Positions 46,149 through 58,459 of a stretch of DNA of 64,000 nt are shown in pieces. Positions within the stretch are counted from its first letter, which is position 1, and each line of letters opens with the position of its first letter. The stretch comes from Viridothelium virens (taxonomy: Eukaryota; Ascomycota; Dothideomycetes; Trypetheliales; Trypetheliaceae): assembly GCA_010094025.1 (NCBI GenBank), contig ML991779.1, forward strand, positions 1 through 64,000, written 5' to 3'. Under the pieces are notes generated by a model that searched no databases, was not told the DNA's origin, and was given only the letters and a program-made list of their open reading frames with translations. The position numbers and the translations under genes are program-made.

Positions 46149-48162
46149 TCAGAGCTCTTCATGATGTGTGAAATGGTCCATAACCTCTCCGCTGTCGCGG
46201 CTTACACCCTGCTTGGAGCCTTGGTAAAACCCCATCGACTCGCTTTCCGTATTTCTGCGTTCCTCCTTGATATTGTCCGCAATCTTCTCAGCAAGCATGT
46301 ATACAGTACTCTGAATGTGTCCCGGCGGACTATTCGGGAACGAGCTCGCGTCTACAACTCTTAGTCCTTTTACTCCGAGAACCTTTGCCTGACTGTTAAG
46401 CACCCTCATCTTGTCTCCTTCCTTTCCCATCCGATTCGTTGCACTCGCATGGTGAATCGGAATCGTAGTCTGCCTCAAATAAGCAAGTACCTCTTCATTA
46501 CTTTGCACATCTGGGCCCGGAGCCACTTCTTCACCGACGGTAATCCCCGTTGCGGCAAGGGCCTGACGCGCACGCTTGATACCTGCGATGCAGACTTCTT
46601 GGTCGGTCTTGTCTACTAGCCAGTTGGGTGAGACGAGGGGATTCTGGAAGGGATCGGCAGACGCGAGTGTGACATTGCCCCGTGACAGAGGAGCAACATT
46701 TACAATGAACATCGATGAATACATATTGGGGTCATCGGGAGAGATGGGAGCGAGTTGAGCCGCCATTGGCAGAAATTCGAGTTCTGGCCAATCCTCCGGA
46801 AAGTTTGAGAGAGTTGTCAAAGACAAGTCTGAGAGTTCTGAGCGCAATGGTTCAGGAATCTTCTCCCAGCCAAGCGCATCGTAGTATGGACTAGATAATG
46901 GCCCAGAACCATCTCTAAGGAACTCTCGAAGAGCGCGATCCATGTACTTAGGTTTCGTCTGAAGAGCAGTACCTGTGGTGACATTGACTTTGCTCACAAC
47001 ACCGAAAAGAGGCTGATCCCACATATTCTGCCCGACACCGGGAAGGTCAGAGATTACGGGAATCCCAAACTCGTGAAGCGTCGCAGCAGGACCGATGCCG
47101 GAAAGCATTAGAAGTTGAGGGGACTTGAAAGCGCCTGCAGAAAGTATGACTTCTTTTCGCGCAGAGAGCACGTATTCACTCCCTGCCGTTGATACTTTCA
47201 CATTGGTAGCTTTTTTGTCGTTATCAAAGAGAATTTTCGTCGCAAACGTGTTGTGATATACTTGCAAGTTGATGCGAGGGCTATTTAGAACCTCCGCAAG
47301 AAAAGATGTATGCGAGGAGCTGCGCGTTCCATCCTTTGGGTCAATCGTGAGCGTCGCGTCCGCATAACCCATCAATTTACCACTGTTCAGTCCATCAATT
47401 GGCGCCATGCCAAGTTGCTGAAAGGCTTTCTTAACGAATGGTGACTGCGGCTGATAGTAACTCGAGTACGAAACCTGGAGAGGCCCACCAGAGGAGCTGA
47501 AAGCATCTGGATCATGCTCAATGAATGCAGCAGTCTCCGAGCCCAGCTTATCCGGATTGGGAGGCGTGAAGCGCACGCTTTTCTCAAAATAGGGCAGTAT
47601 GTTCTTCCATGCATAGGTTGAGTCACCAAGGAGATCAGCCCATTGGTCAAAAGTTCCGACTGTTCCTCTATGATATGCCATGTAATTTCTAGAAGAACCT
47701 CCGCCAAATGTTTTACCTTGAGTGTAGTGAATGAGCCTGCCATCTAATCCGGGTTGGGGCTGGGTGACAAGCGACCAGTCCACAAGAGGTTGCGGTGTGG
47801 CAGGTTGGCCATCAACGACCATCGGTGATGAATATCGAGGTGCATCTGCAGGAATCTGACTAACATTTCCGTTATCGAATTCATAGAAGCTGCCGGCTTC
47901 GATGACAGCTACGGTAATCGAAGGGTCTTGTGTGAGCCGATTGGCCAGCGTGAGGCCAGCAGTCCCGCCTCCAATGACCTTGGGAAGTAATCAGGAGGAT
48001 GCAATCGAACATCACAAGAGGAAATACCCATACCACATAATCGAAGGTTGCGTTGATTGCTAGGACTCCAAAGGACGATCCGAGCAGTTTTCCCTGCTGG
48101 TGGATGAACTGGGCAGAGGAAGCGATGAGGAAATGGAAAAGCACGAAGACGCCATACATCAT
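46149..48162 (-). CDS. Secreted GMC oxidoreductase (aryl-alcohol/choline/glucose oxidase family)
   Basis: Two exons, 48162-48034 and 47978-46149, give 652 residues. A signal peptide of about 20 residues (MMYGVFVLFHFLIASSAQF) comes first. The FAD-binding motif DYVVIGGGTAGLTLANRL is rebuilt across the intron. The GMC signatures QGKTFGGGSSRNYMAYHRG and ILSAGAFKSPQLLMLSGIGP follow. The catalytic region has IPIHHASATNRMG and the active-site His in PPGHIQSTVY. The last 40 residues are a hydrophilic extension. Enzymes of this family oxidise alcohols or sugars with FAD and often release H2O2, but the substrate cannot be read; the low match to the glucose-oxidase active-site loop leaves it open. Asn-X-Ser/Thr sites fit secretion. 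It is divergent from a Zn2Cys6 regulator, which may control it. Confidence 0.93.
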
Positions 48163-48860
48163 CACAACTTCAGAAATGCAAGACTTTGAAGTGAGCCGAG
48201 AGTTAAAAATGAAATTCGGAGGAAGCGCATCTTAAACCAAGGCATCAAAAGCTAGTAGATTGTTTTGTCAGAGGACCCATTTACTTGCCAAGCCAATTCA
48301 GGTTAAAGATACTCGGGCAGAAGACCCGCCGGTACATGGAGATGTTTGAGACGGCTTACGAAGTCATGGGTGGGTTTGCAGAATTCGCCCCAAGAGCAAG
48401 AACTACTAATTGTAAGAGCTGACATTTTTAACCTGTGCTGGTCTAGTCTCTGCCAATCAAGCAGTGGGTTACGCTTTAACGGGGGTCCTGTAGGGTGGCT
48501 CGTTACGTAGAGCCGTGAATTCTGATCGAAAGCGACTTGCATCGAGGTAGATGCTCTGAATGGGTAGTATCGAAAGCAGGCCGAATTTGCAGACCTCTGT
48601 CGAAGCTGAGCTTTTCAGCTGGTGCCAACCGGTCAACGATGTTGCTCGATCATGTAATGGGGTGAGGTTCTTGCGTCGAGACGAGACGAGACGAGGTTCA
48701 TTCAACTGGCCAATCAGTCCCTGAAACATGCCCATCCCTGCTACTCCGGTTTCCGAGCAGCAAATTCCCGGATGGGAAGACTCCAGAACCCGAATATGTC
48801 ATTTTCCTCCTTCTCCGACCTGCTCCACAATGTCAGCCTTGAAGGCGCCTGGGAGAAAGT
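48163..48860. promoter_or_regulatory. Divergent promoter region of GMC oxidoreductase and Zn2Cys6 factor
   Basis: About 700 bp separate the two start codons and hold no supported gene. A pentanucleotide run of gagac units lies near 48678-48696. CGG triplets, the half-sites usually bound by Zn2Cys6 factors, occur but I cannot assign a specific site. Confidence 0.5.
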
Positions 48861-50408
48861 ATGGTCGATGGTCGAGCTTCGAAGAAATCGAGGGCAGGTT
48901 GCCTAACCTGTAAATTGAGGAAAGTGAAAGTATGCAAGCCTGCTGCGGCGCATATGCACTGTAACTGATATGCGGCTGGCTAATCCGTGCGATAGTGTGA
49001 CGAGACTCGCCCGACCTGTGGCAATTGCAATAGATATTTCCAACATGCCGGCGCTTGCCAGTGGGCCCCGCGGGAAATTTCCGTGGAGAAGTCAAGTCGA
49101 CCGGATGGGAGGCATTTTGAAGCTTATCAACACAGTCGTGCTCAGTCTAACTTGTCTCCGAACTTGAGGCTCCATGGTCATATCGTTGGCACCATATCCA
49201 CGGAGGAAAACCAGTTATTCCATCATTTCACTGCCATCACTTGTAGAACCCTTCCGCTTTGCCCCGAGCCTGCAGCCTTGAACCTTTGGACGTATGCCAT
49301 CCCCCAGATCGCATCTGAGCATGGATATCTACGGTCTGCCATGATTGCAACAGCTGCTCTGCACTACTATCATCTCAAACCTGATGATGAGTCCATGCTC
49401 AACAGAGCCTCTCATTTCTATGGAAGGTCTCTGCGAGCTCTTAGCAGGGATTTAGCAGAGCCTAGCCGTACCAACGCTGAGCCACTGGTCATGGCATCAT
49501 TGCTGATCAGCATGCTCTCGAGCCAGTTCACTCGGACTTTCTCCAAAAGTCTGAACTTCACACCAGCGATAGACTACTTTCGTGTAGCCAAGGGCAACGC
49601 TGCGCTCCTTAGAGCAACGGCCAAGTGGACCAAGGACAGTGCATTGAAGGGATATCTAGAATCAAGGTCAACATATTCGACCAGCATAGGTCCTCGATCT
49701 CCTTCCCATGATGCCAATCGTTCCCTAGCTATAGAAGCACCAAAGGAAACTCCAACCGAGCCAAACCGAAACCTCCTTTTCATCCAGCAAAATGGCCCTG
49801 CGCTCGACCACAAAGCCGTGAGGACTGTTAGGTCACGCGTTATGGTTGAGTACCGGCGCAGCAAACGCAAGCTCGTGTCGCAGTTACCTTCTCGGGGATC
49901 TTCCAATCGAATAGCACCTCTTGAACCAGAGCAGCAGGATCCGAGACTTTCTAGCAGCAACATCACGGTGTCGCAAGATCTTCTCCAAACTATTGCACCT
50001 CCATCCAGCCCAACATTCTCGTACTTGCTCCACGGAATATCACCTACACATCCCAGTCACGACACCTTCACCGCCTATCTTGCGCACCTCGAATCTACCC
50101 TTGAAGCTATGCATGCCGGTGAGCCGCTGCATCTCCTCCGCATCCGCAGCTCCACGATGCCCGGGAAGACACCCCCAGAATTCGTCGAGCTAGTCGAGGG
50201 AAGGGACGAGAGGGCGCTCGTAATGATGATGCATCATTATGCACTGTTGAAGCTTGTGGACGACGTGTGGTGGATGCGGGGCATTGCGAAGTACAACTTT
50301 GACGGTTTGAGGGGTATGGTGAGTCGGGATTGGGATTGGGCACTGGAAGGGCCGATGAAGGTGATGAAGTGGATCAATGAAGGCGAAAAGATGATGGCTA
50401 TTGAATGA
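48861..50408 (+). CDS. Zn2Cys6 transcription factor
   Basis: Two exons, 48861-48929 and 48996-50408, give 493 residues. The binuclear zinc cluster is split by the intron between Lys23 and Cys24: SRAGCLTCKLRKVK, then CDETRPTCGNCNRY, with zinc ligands at Cys14, 17, 24, 31, 34 and 44 (spacing X2, X6, X6, X2, X9). The rest matches the fungal-specific factor domain 2 type (PF11951-like), for example ALNLWTYAIPQIASEHGYLRSAMIATAALH, here quoted in pieces: ALNLWTYAIPQI and AMIATAALHYYHL. A basic, low-complexity stretch lies around residues 230-320. It should bind CGG-type half-sites in the nucleus. Divergent placement with the GMC oxidoreductase suggests, without proof, that it regulates that gene. 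The start ATG gives 13 residues before the first cysteine, usual for the family. Confidence 0.92.
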
Positions 50409-51334
50409 AAATCGACGATAGCACAATTTGTACATAATAATGAGTGGAAACCGGCCTTGCTATTAAGGTTGCCTGACGCTACACCCTGCGCAAATGGTTT
50501 CTATTAAAAGCATCTGTCTCGGGGCGCGGACTACGCGACAGGCTTACCCGCAATATCCCATGCTTGAATTTCAGAGTAAGCGTTCCTAGACTGGGCGGGA
50601 GTGCCAGCAGAGGCAATAACAGTTAGAGGAGAAGCTGATACAGAGCCACCGTACACCCAGCATTGCATGCAGCGGAAGTTTGCTGTGGCAAGACGCTGTC
50701 TACAACGTGTACGATAAGTCGCTTTCGACAGCGCCTCTCTCTGAACCCTTCTAGGGTAACCCGAGCGATCCAAAGATAAATTTGAAAGGAGCGTCAGAAT
50801 AATTCTTCTAAGAGTGAGGGGATGAGGCGCGTGAAGATAAGAGCCCATAGTATATGCGAAATTACATCTAGCAAAAAAGGATCAAGAAAATATTCGGGTA
50901 GAATGAATAGTCAAGAATATTATAATGGCTTGCCCAAGGTTATTTCCTCTCGCTTGTGGAGATCATGACTCTCATGAGGATCTACATAGGACGGAGCAAT
51001 CACAGTCGCTGCAAAGATGACAGGAACTTTGGTAGAGAAAAGCCGTGCTCGAGTTGGATGTAGCAATGGGGCGAAGAGCAAAGGAAAACCCTCTTTAGTG
51101 GAAGCAATCGCTGAGGTCATGTGACCATTGTTGCTCACCACAAGGCTCTTCCATGGCATCATCACCGCCAATAAATTGTCTAGCCCCGCCAGATTGGAAC
51201 TTCGGAGGTTGAAACTTGGTCCGCAAACTACGGACGTTTGGACTGGCCTGTCGAGTCATCAATCGTGTTTGCATACCAAAGCTCACATAAAAGGTTGCAC
51301 ACCAAGACGTTCTCGACCGTGGGAATTTATAGCC
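50409..51334. other. Intergenic region before LSM6
   Basis: Minus-strand open frames at 50531-50848 (105 codons, with CMQCW) and 50920-51171 have no recognised motif and no convincing splice partners. They may be chance or a small lineage-specific gene. The right end should hold the LSM6 promoter. Confidence 0.4.
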
Positions 51335-51756
51335 ATGGAGAACGGCGCCGCCGATGCCAAAGATCCGTCAGGATTTCTCTCTGAAATTCTAGGGGCACCT
51401 GTCACTGTCAAATTGAACTCAGGCGTTGTCTACAAAGGTAAATAGCCATCCACGCTCTTAGCGTTCAATCGACCAGGAATACGGCTTGGAGGAGTCACTC
51501 TCTAGGACTAGCTACTGATGGTATTTCCAGGGGAGCTCCAGTCTGTGGATGGCTATATGAACATTGCGCTGGAAGATACTAAAGAATATGTCGACGGAAA
51601 ATTGCGGAGAAATTATGGGGATGCATTTGTGCGGGGAAACAATGGTAACATTCCCATTTCGAGTTCACTTTAGTTACAGCAGTCAGTGGTTGCGGCTTGA
51701 GCATATTTAGCTGACCTGCATGCGTAACAGTCATGTACATTTCGGCGGATACATAA
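51335..51756 (+). CDS. lsm6: LSM6, U6 snRNA-associated Sm-like protein
   Basis: Three exons, 51335-51437, 51531-51644 and 51731-51756, give 80 residues, the normal size. The Sm1 motif covers FLSEILGAPVTVKLNSGVVYKG, here in parts: GAPVTVKLNSG, then YKGELQSVDGYMNIALEDT across the first intron. The Sm2 motif is FVRGNNVMYIS, completed by the 26-base last exon, which ends ISADT. LSM6 is part of both the nuclear Lsm2-8 ring on U6 snRNA and the cytoplasmic Lsm1-7 ring in mRNA decapping. The last exon is too short to be found without splicing logic, but without it the second Sm motif would be incomplete. Confidence 0.94.
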
Positions 51757-52050
51757 CAGTTTGACATGCAGAGAATGCCTAGGGCTGGCTTGCCGGACGC
51801 GCGTGAATGAAGAGGAGATCTCGAGGTACAAAGCAAGCTTGAGATTGCTTTAAGCAGTTCCACATTGAAGGGTCGGAAAGGGCAGAGGTTGGATTGATTC
51901 ACTGCATGACAACGCCGCCAGCACTAAAAAAAGCCTCTTCCTTATTTGTGTAGAGGTCTTATGTTCATCGACACCAATTTGATTCAGTTTAGAGTTTTTC
52001 ATCTATTGAAAATGCTTGAATCTATTAGAGTGATGTGTGGATTGGCCCCA

Positions 52051-53260
52051 TCAATCCATTGGTTGCGGCTCCGATGGTATCTTGGTTGTCCAAAAGCTGT
52101 ACGTGGACCCATGCACTGCTATCTCGCCTTTTTGGTTGACCTCAACGTCAGGACTTTCAAGTGCTTTCAAGAAAGCCTGACGTGTTTTCTGTCCCTTGCA
52201 TTAGCATCAAATGCAAAGTCGCTTCTTTTGGATCTTTACCTCTTTTTCGTCACCCTCTAGTACTGCAACCTGTGACAGCGTCCAGTAACGCTTCATCAAA
52301 TCATCTTTGGTGAGCCAGACCGTCCATTTGCATTCGTGTGCAGCAAGTGGAAGCGAGAAGAGTGGATCTGCAGTTGCGATAATGCTCAATGGATTGGATT
52401 TCAGCTGCTTGTCAAAGACTTCCTTCCATTTCTCATGTCGATAACGTGGAGCGCCATCGTCAAAGGACCAGGTCAAGTCCTGCAATTCAGCTTCCCAGGA
52501 CGTAGCGGCCACATGGGATCTTGCTGCATTGTCTGCACAACGAAAGTCAGTGCAACCGTACTCCGTACGCCTCGGAAATTTCAATCCATCTCACAATCTT
52601 CGATGTTCCACACAAGTCCCAGGGCACCGTGCGGCTTAAGGACGCGATGAAATTCACGAAGAGATTCGACATTAGCGAACCAGTGAAAGGCCTACGAGGG
52701 ATCAGTTTGGGAATTCATGAGTTCGGCGAATTGAAACGACGAAAGGGTGGGTCTCGATATTGGGTATCTTCGGAAACGAAAGTGCAATCTTTATCTGAAA
52801 AGATCGACGACCACGATGTAAATGAATCGGGCCGTGGTTAAATTTTGTGGTTTGATTGCTTCCATGATCCTCGTAAGCACGGATGCCAAGAGCGTCTTAC
52901 CTGAGCGACAATTACGGCATCTACCGTGTGATCGTCAACCGGGATTTGATTGGCCATACCCTCCTTCACTTCAACGTTTTTCAGATGCTTAGCTTGCAAG
53001 ACCTGGCGCATGCCTTCGTGCGGCTCTACTGCGGTTATCCGAAATTCTTCATGGCGTCGAGCCAGGATTTCCGTAAACTTCCCAGTTCCGGCGCCAAGGT
53101 CAACAATTGCGGCGCCAGGCAGATCAGCGACTCTGACAGCTTCGAGTAATGTATTGACACTCCCTTCCGGAAATGAAGGTCGATACTGATCATAGTTGGT
53201 GCCATCCGCAAATCCAGAGCGGGCGTGATTTGAGTATGCAGTGGTACTCATGTCGGTCAT
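52051..53260 (-). CDS. SAM-dependent class I methyltransferase (CRG1/TMT1-like)
   Basis: Four exons, 53260-52901, 52691-52595, 52532-52240 and 52188-52051, give 295 residues. The N-terminal part has YDQYRPSFPEGSVNTLL, and the SAM-binding glycine motif I is AIVDLGAGTGKFTEILA. ITAVEPHEGMRQVL is motif II. Motif post-II (VDAVIVAQ) joins AFHWFANVESLREFHRVLKP across the intron. GALGLVWNIEDYN, LTWSFDDGAPRYRHEKWKEVF and LFSLPLAAHE follow, and the last exon supplies the conserved SFWTTKI ending. Yeast relatives methylate small carboxylic acids such as trans-aconitate or detoxify drugs; the substrate here is unknown. Likely cytosolic. The first ATG in frame is at 53260, with another nine bases on. The second intron contains a TACTCCGTAC word. 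Confidence 0.92.
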
Positions 53261-55023
53261 CAATGGAGGAGCTCCAGCGTGTATGGAGGTATGCAGCGGG
53301 CGAAGCACGGCGTGGCGGGGGAGGCGCTCAACACAAATTGATCCAGCTAATTACATGTGCTCCCTACGGAGTACAGACCGCTCACCATGCTGACGATCGG
53401 CAATGAATTCGGCCAGACCCTTTTAAGCCGCAACTTCTCCCAATCACCGCAATCGTGGTGCGGTTGCTGCAGCGTCTGTATGCAGCTCCCCGGAATCGCC
53501 TAGCGGGTATGTAGCACATCAAGCGGTACATTGCAGGTCTAAAGTGTGTCTTCAGCTAAACGCACGGAAGCAAGAACGAATTAAGCTCAGAAGGTAGTTG
53601 GCCGTGAGTACAAGACCTCGCCGTGTATAGACGGGCGACGGGGAAGGTCCGTTTCAAAAAGTGTTGGCGGTGCAAAATAAGCATAGTAGGATGAAGGTGG
53701 TTCCCTTCTCGGCGTGCGCCCGCGGGCACATGAAACCGTTGTGGGGTGTGGAAGCGGCGAAGAGGATTGGGGTTCGGCCTGTTTCAACGCTGCTCACCCA
53801 ATGGCAGACGCGGACTTGGACGCGTGAAATTTGGCGTCTTGGGAGTCGTGGGAGGCTGCTGAGGCGCAGATGTTGCCTCTGGCTGGGTTGAAGGAGTCGC
53901 CACCGTACTTAGGTAGGTTGCCCAGGCTCAGCAGGGCACAGTGCTTGGTAGCATGGCACGATCATGACACCATGAGTAGAGACGTCAGAAACAATCATGA
54001 TATTTTTAGCGGGATCGACCGTGGAATTGAGCGCGATCCCAGTCGTGGAAGTGGCATTATTGTGGATACGATGGGCCCTAAGGTGCTAAGGTACGGAGTG
54101 TGAGCCTACATAGTGCGATGGTGTACGTATGCCACCGTAACCCGACTCGGCCGCTCCCCTGAAGACGTCGGACGAGCCAACCATTGCGAAATCCGATCCT
54201 TTCAGCCTTCATTCTGTGTCATTCTCTTTCATCTCCTCATCCACTCGTTTTGAAGCTGCTGTGTGGGAGCAGCTAATAGCTAATTGTGCTTTCCTAAGGT
54301 GAGCTCTCTGCCGTCTTGCATTCTCCTGCCCCCTCAACACCAGCCATCCTCGGGCTCTGGTCGAGATTTTCTCGGGTGCAGTCAACAACCGACCTCCCTT
54401 GCCCAACAACCCTCGCTGCTGCTTCAAGACACCATTGCTCCTCCTTCACAATCTCCAGCTCCGCTCGCGCGAAGAAGAACAGTTTCTGTGCCTCTCTTCC
54501 ACGTGCTTGGTCCACTACGAAGTACAGTTGTCGGCATTCTACCCCTGCCAAGCATTGCCTGTTTACTCGCTTCCGAACGTCCATCGCTTTACTAAACCCC
54601 ATCTGCATGGTTACGATTGACGACGAATGACGCTGTCTGGTTGCCCGACACTTCTACACGTTAAGTCACGTTGGCTGACTGTCTTCTGGTTCTGCAGGTA
54701 GCCTTTTTCATTCCCGTCCTCGGATCGGTGGCGCTTTCGTTCGTGCAGTTGTACAACCCAGGCCTTTGGATTCCACCCTTTGACCTTTCAGCACGTTGAT
54801 ACCCCTCGTTCTCCAGCCGGACGGTTGCTAGCATACTTAATCAGTGTGGATTCGTCAAATTTTTTGGGGAGAAAAAATCAAGCTGGGCACGATCAGTAGC
54901 GCTGCGGCTCATCGACGCCTTCCATTTCCGTCAGCTTTCCCCCGTAAGCTGCATACGAGCGCCCAACGAACTAGCCCGTTCACCATTTGAACTTTATCCT
55001 CCTCTATTCCATATATTTTCCCT
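53261..55023. promoter_or_regulatory. 1.8 kb non-coding region: methyltransferase promoter and long leader of the next gene
   Basis: No coding exon is supported. A TACGGAGTA copy lies at 53365-53373, close to the methyltransferase start, and a partial one near 54092. From about 54200 the plus strand is pyrimidine-rich with GTGAGC near 54299 and tctgcag near 54694-54700, which could bound a 5'-untranslated intron of the gene starting at 55024; this is inference. Several short uORF-like frames occur. Confidence 0.45.
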
Positions 55024-58000
55024 ATGCCTATGAAATTTGCCAAAGGCTTTGGGAGGAGGAAATCATCTGGAAATGCTCTCGATTATGAATTACCTTCCGA
55101 AAATGCACCATCCTCCTTCCGAGTCCTTGAACGACCTCAGTCAAATGCTACAATGTCTTTCGACTCTTCTCCAGCGGTGACAAGTCGGAACAGTGGAGGC
55201 AGGCATTTCGGCTCACCCCAAACGAGATCCAGCGGTGAAGACGATGGCCTTGGCAGCAATAGGTCAAATAACAAGCGTGACTCTAGACGTCTCACCTGGC
55301 GGCTGACTTGGGACAGGGGAAGCGGCGGCAGCGGTAATACGACAAATTCGGCCTCCACAGGGTATTATGATTCTTCATCGGCGGCATCAGCACGATTTAG
55401 CTCCCATTCAACCCTTCCTCAGGCAGACCCGGATGAAGAGCTCTTCCCTGTACGAAGATCGAAAACGTTCCACCCCGAAGTTAATACATTCAAAGATCTT
55501 CCACCTCCTCCCAAACACAAAGAGAGGACATTTTCTTTTGGCAGGATTGGAAAGAGAGCATCTTCTCCACCGAGGCCAAAGACAGGCGTCGACCTGAAAC
55601 AGAGTCAAGATATCAACCCTCCAACAACACGGGAACGGGCGCAAACAACGAGCAGCTACGCGACTGAAAGTAGCTACGCTAGCACAGTTGTCCCTCCACC
55701 ACCAAACCTCGATCCTAGTCCCAGCCTCGTCGACTCGGACTTTGGGGCCGACTTCGGAACAAACATGTTCGATGGCCTTGGGAAGAGATCCAGTGTGACT
55801 CTGGACCAGTTACCCAGAAAGACCCCCTCTCCGACGGCACCCTTGCCGCGATCAGTAAGTTAATATTTCGAGGAAGGGCCTTTCGACACTGATCAAAAGC
55901 CTGCAGGACTCCGAGCCTCTATTCCCACCAAAAGCAATCTCTCGATCAAGTCATACGCCCTCACCATTGAGACTAGATCGAGGCCGCGAAGTAGAGGAAT
56001 CCCCCTATTCATGGGGAAGTCAGACTTCCCATGATGGGCTGATATCTTCCCCATCACGAACACGGGCATCGCCTAGTCCGGAGCGAAGAGGAGACATACT
56101 GAGACACAGTCGAATGCAATCGACAGATTCCACTTTTGACGATGTCTCGCTGAAACATCCAAGTGTAAGTCGTGCAAAGTTTAATGAATACGGGTCGCCA
56201 AGGGCAACTGCTCCTCGAAATCGGGACTCCAGAGTGTACAGCGGCCTTTTGCAGGATGAGGATTCACAAGCTGTGCTGGATTCTGTGCGCGCTGGTGAAT
56301 CCTTAGGCAGACAGGCAACCATCGAAGTTACGAGTCCACAAGAGTCCTTGGCCAGCTCAAAGTACAGCGACCGACCGGGCTCCTCCAAGCCGTCCTCAAC
56401 CGACTCCTACAAAGCTTCATCTAATGCAACCGCAGCGTCCAGCCTCACACCCCTGAGAGATACCACCGCCACTAGTCTTTTTGATGAAGAATCGTCCGAG
56501 TCAACATGGAGGGCAGAATCCCAAGACGCAACGCCACGTGCGACGCGATTACAGCCATATCAGCAAGGGAATGACAATTTGTTTGACTCGTCACCGCTCG
56601 GTCCAGCAAGTATGGCCGTAAGACCAAAAGCAAAGGAAATTTCACCCACGCGAGCAGGTCAACAATTAGGGAAAGTCATGACTCCCGCTCAATACGAAAT
56701 CTACAAACGTCACCAAGAAGCCACACAGCTCAATGAAGAAGCCAAGAGCGAGAACTCGGACGACTCGGACGCATATGACGAGGAAGACGAAGCTGAACAC
56801 AATCGGCAATTGGCAAAGCAAAGGCGGAAGCAGGAAGCCCATCTAGCAGTATATCGTCAAAAAATGATGAAAGTGACTGGAGAGCAACCTTCGGAATTAC
56901 CAAGCACTCAAACCCGCCCTGGGGTAGATCGCTCAAGTACTGTTGGATCAAATCTCACCACTGGATTCGAGTCTTCCATTAACTTTGATAGTTCTCCAGC
57001 TCACAGTTCAAAGACGAGTGATGAAGACGAGGATGAAGACGTTCCGCTGGGAATCCTTGCCGCACATGGCTTCCCTAGCAAGAGTCGGCCACCAACCCGA
57101 CTTAGTCAGTCCACACATTCCATTCCAACTCAATCTGCTTTTCCTGGTGCTCCAGGCTCTATCATGGGTGGTCCTACAGCAGGCGGAATTCTTCCACCGT
57201 TTGCAAAGAACCTTCCCATGGATCCGTATTTTGGTGCTGGTTTAGTCCAACAACCCATGCGCGAGACACTCCCCTTCAACAATGGAGGGCCAGGCTCAAC
57301 GTACGGAGGGTCAAATTCTGGGCCCAGCCTCCCTCCTGGTGGTCTGGTGGGAGTTATTGCAGGCGAAGAACGAGCTCGAGCTGCACGACGAGGCAGTCCT
57401 AATGGAGCCTCGGGCTTTGGGTCTAGCTTGCCCCTGCCCAACAACATGCCTGGGCGAATGTCTCAAGCTGGTACGACGGGCATGCAACCTGGAATGGGCA
57501 TGGGCATGGGACCAGGAATGGGCCTGCCGGGAATGCCTCCAATGATGGACCCCGCGCAAATGTCACAAATGCAGATGAACCAGCAAATGACGCAATACAT
57601 GGCCATGCAAATGCAGTGGATGCAACAGATGATGGCTATGCAACAAGGTCAACAGCCAAATGCTGGGACGCCACAGCTACCGCCGATGCCTCAGATGCCT
57701 GGCCTTGGCCAGATGCCCAGCATGCTAAACGTGCCAGGACAACAACCTCAGATGCAAAGTCAAAACGGCTTCCTTGCCCCTCCGTCACTTGGCGCAAATG
57801 GCAGGACTATGAGCATGACAACCCCACCTACCTCAAATAACGCCAGACACACTATTGGGACCGGCTCTCCGTCACTGGGAGCTCAGATATCCATGCAGAA
57901 CCAATCTAGCCCTCGCACAATGAGCATGATGAACCCACCATCCGGAGGCTATGCCAGCTCAGTACATGGACTGGGGCTCTCGGGAACCCAACAAGGTGGA

Positions 58001-58459
58001 TATGCACCCTCCATTGCCCCTTCCGAGCGCAGCACGATCGGGCAACCCTCACGCTACAGACCAGTAACCGCAGATGCAGGCAACGGTAGCGTGGCCTCCG
58101 AGAACACAGTGCAACCGCTGCACGCCACCAGCGGCAATGCAACTGCTCGCTCCTCGACGATGTCCGGTCCACAACGACCGCTATCGGCGGGAGGGCTTCT
58201 TGCCGATCCCGAGAACAAGCGTGCTACAGTTACGGCAGTGGAGAAGCGGAGAGGATCTCCAACAAGAGTGAGTCGGTTGAATCAACAGAATATGACCGCG
58301 GATGGAGATGATGAAGATGATGAGGCAGGGTGGGCCGAGATGAAGAAGATGAAGGAGAGGATGAAGATGGGGTGGAAGAGGAAGGGTAAAAGTAAGAGCG
58401 AGCTCCCCGAGCCGAAACAAAACGAGGGGTTCGAGGGGTTGTACTACGGTGACGTGTGA
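55024..58459 (+). CDS. Large disordered protein conserved in filamentous ascomycetes, function unknown
   Basis: Two exons, 55024-55854 and 55907-58459, give 1,127 residues. The sequence is mostly low-complexity and Ser/Pro-rich. More ordered-looking parts are VMTPAQYEIYKRHQEATQ followed by an acidic stretch and a charged coiled-coil-like helix (RQLAKQRRKQEAHLAVYRQK), then DVPLGILAAHGFPSKSRPP, PPFAKNLPMDPYFGAGLVQ, and GLVGVIAGEERARAARRG. A Met/Gln-rich section at about 57480-57760 (MQMNQQMTQYMAMQMQWMQ) looks prion-like. The C-terminus has an acidic patch, a Lys/Met-rich amphipathic helix and GFEGLYYGDV. I believe the mid motifs recur in other moulds, from memory only. No enzyme motif or membrane segment is seen. 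The codon pattern and intron are normal, so it is very likely real. Any link to signalling or trafficking would be guesswork. Confidence 0.85.
57476..57760 (+). repeat. Low-complexity Met/Gln/Gly-rich coding tract
   Basis: Within the large disordered protein, repeated atgcaaatg- and ggaatgggc-like units encode runs rich in Met, Gln, Gly and Pro, for example GMGMGMGPGMGLPGM and MNQQMTQYMAMQMQWMQQMM. The repeats are imperfect and keep the reading frame. Such tracts vary in length and can drive protein clustering. Confidence 0.7.

Noticed and set aside
50531-50848. 105-codon minus-strand frame
   Set aside because: No family match, no signal peptide and no supporting exon; left as intergenic.
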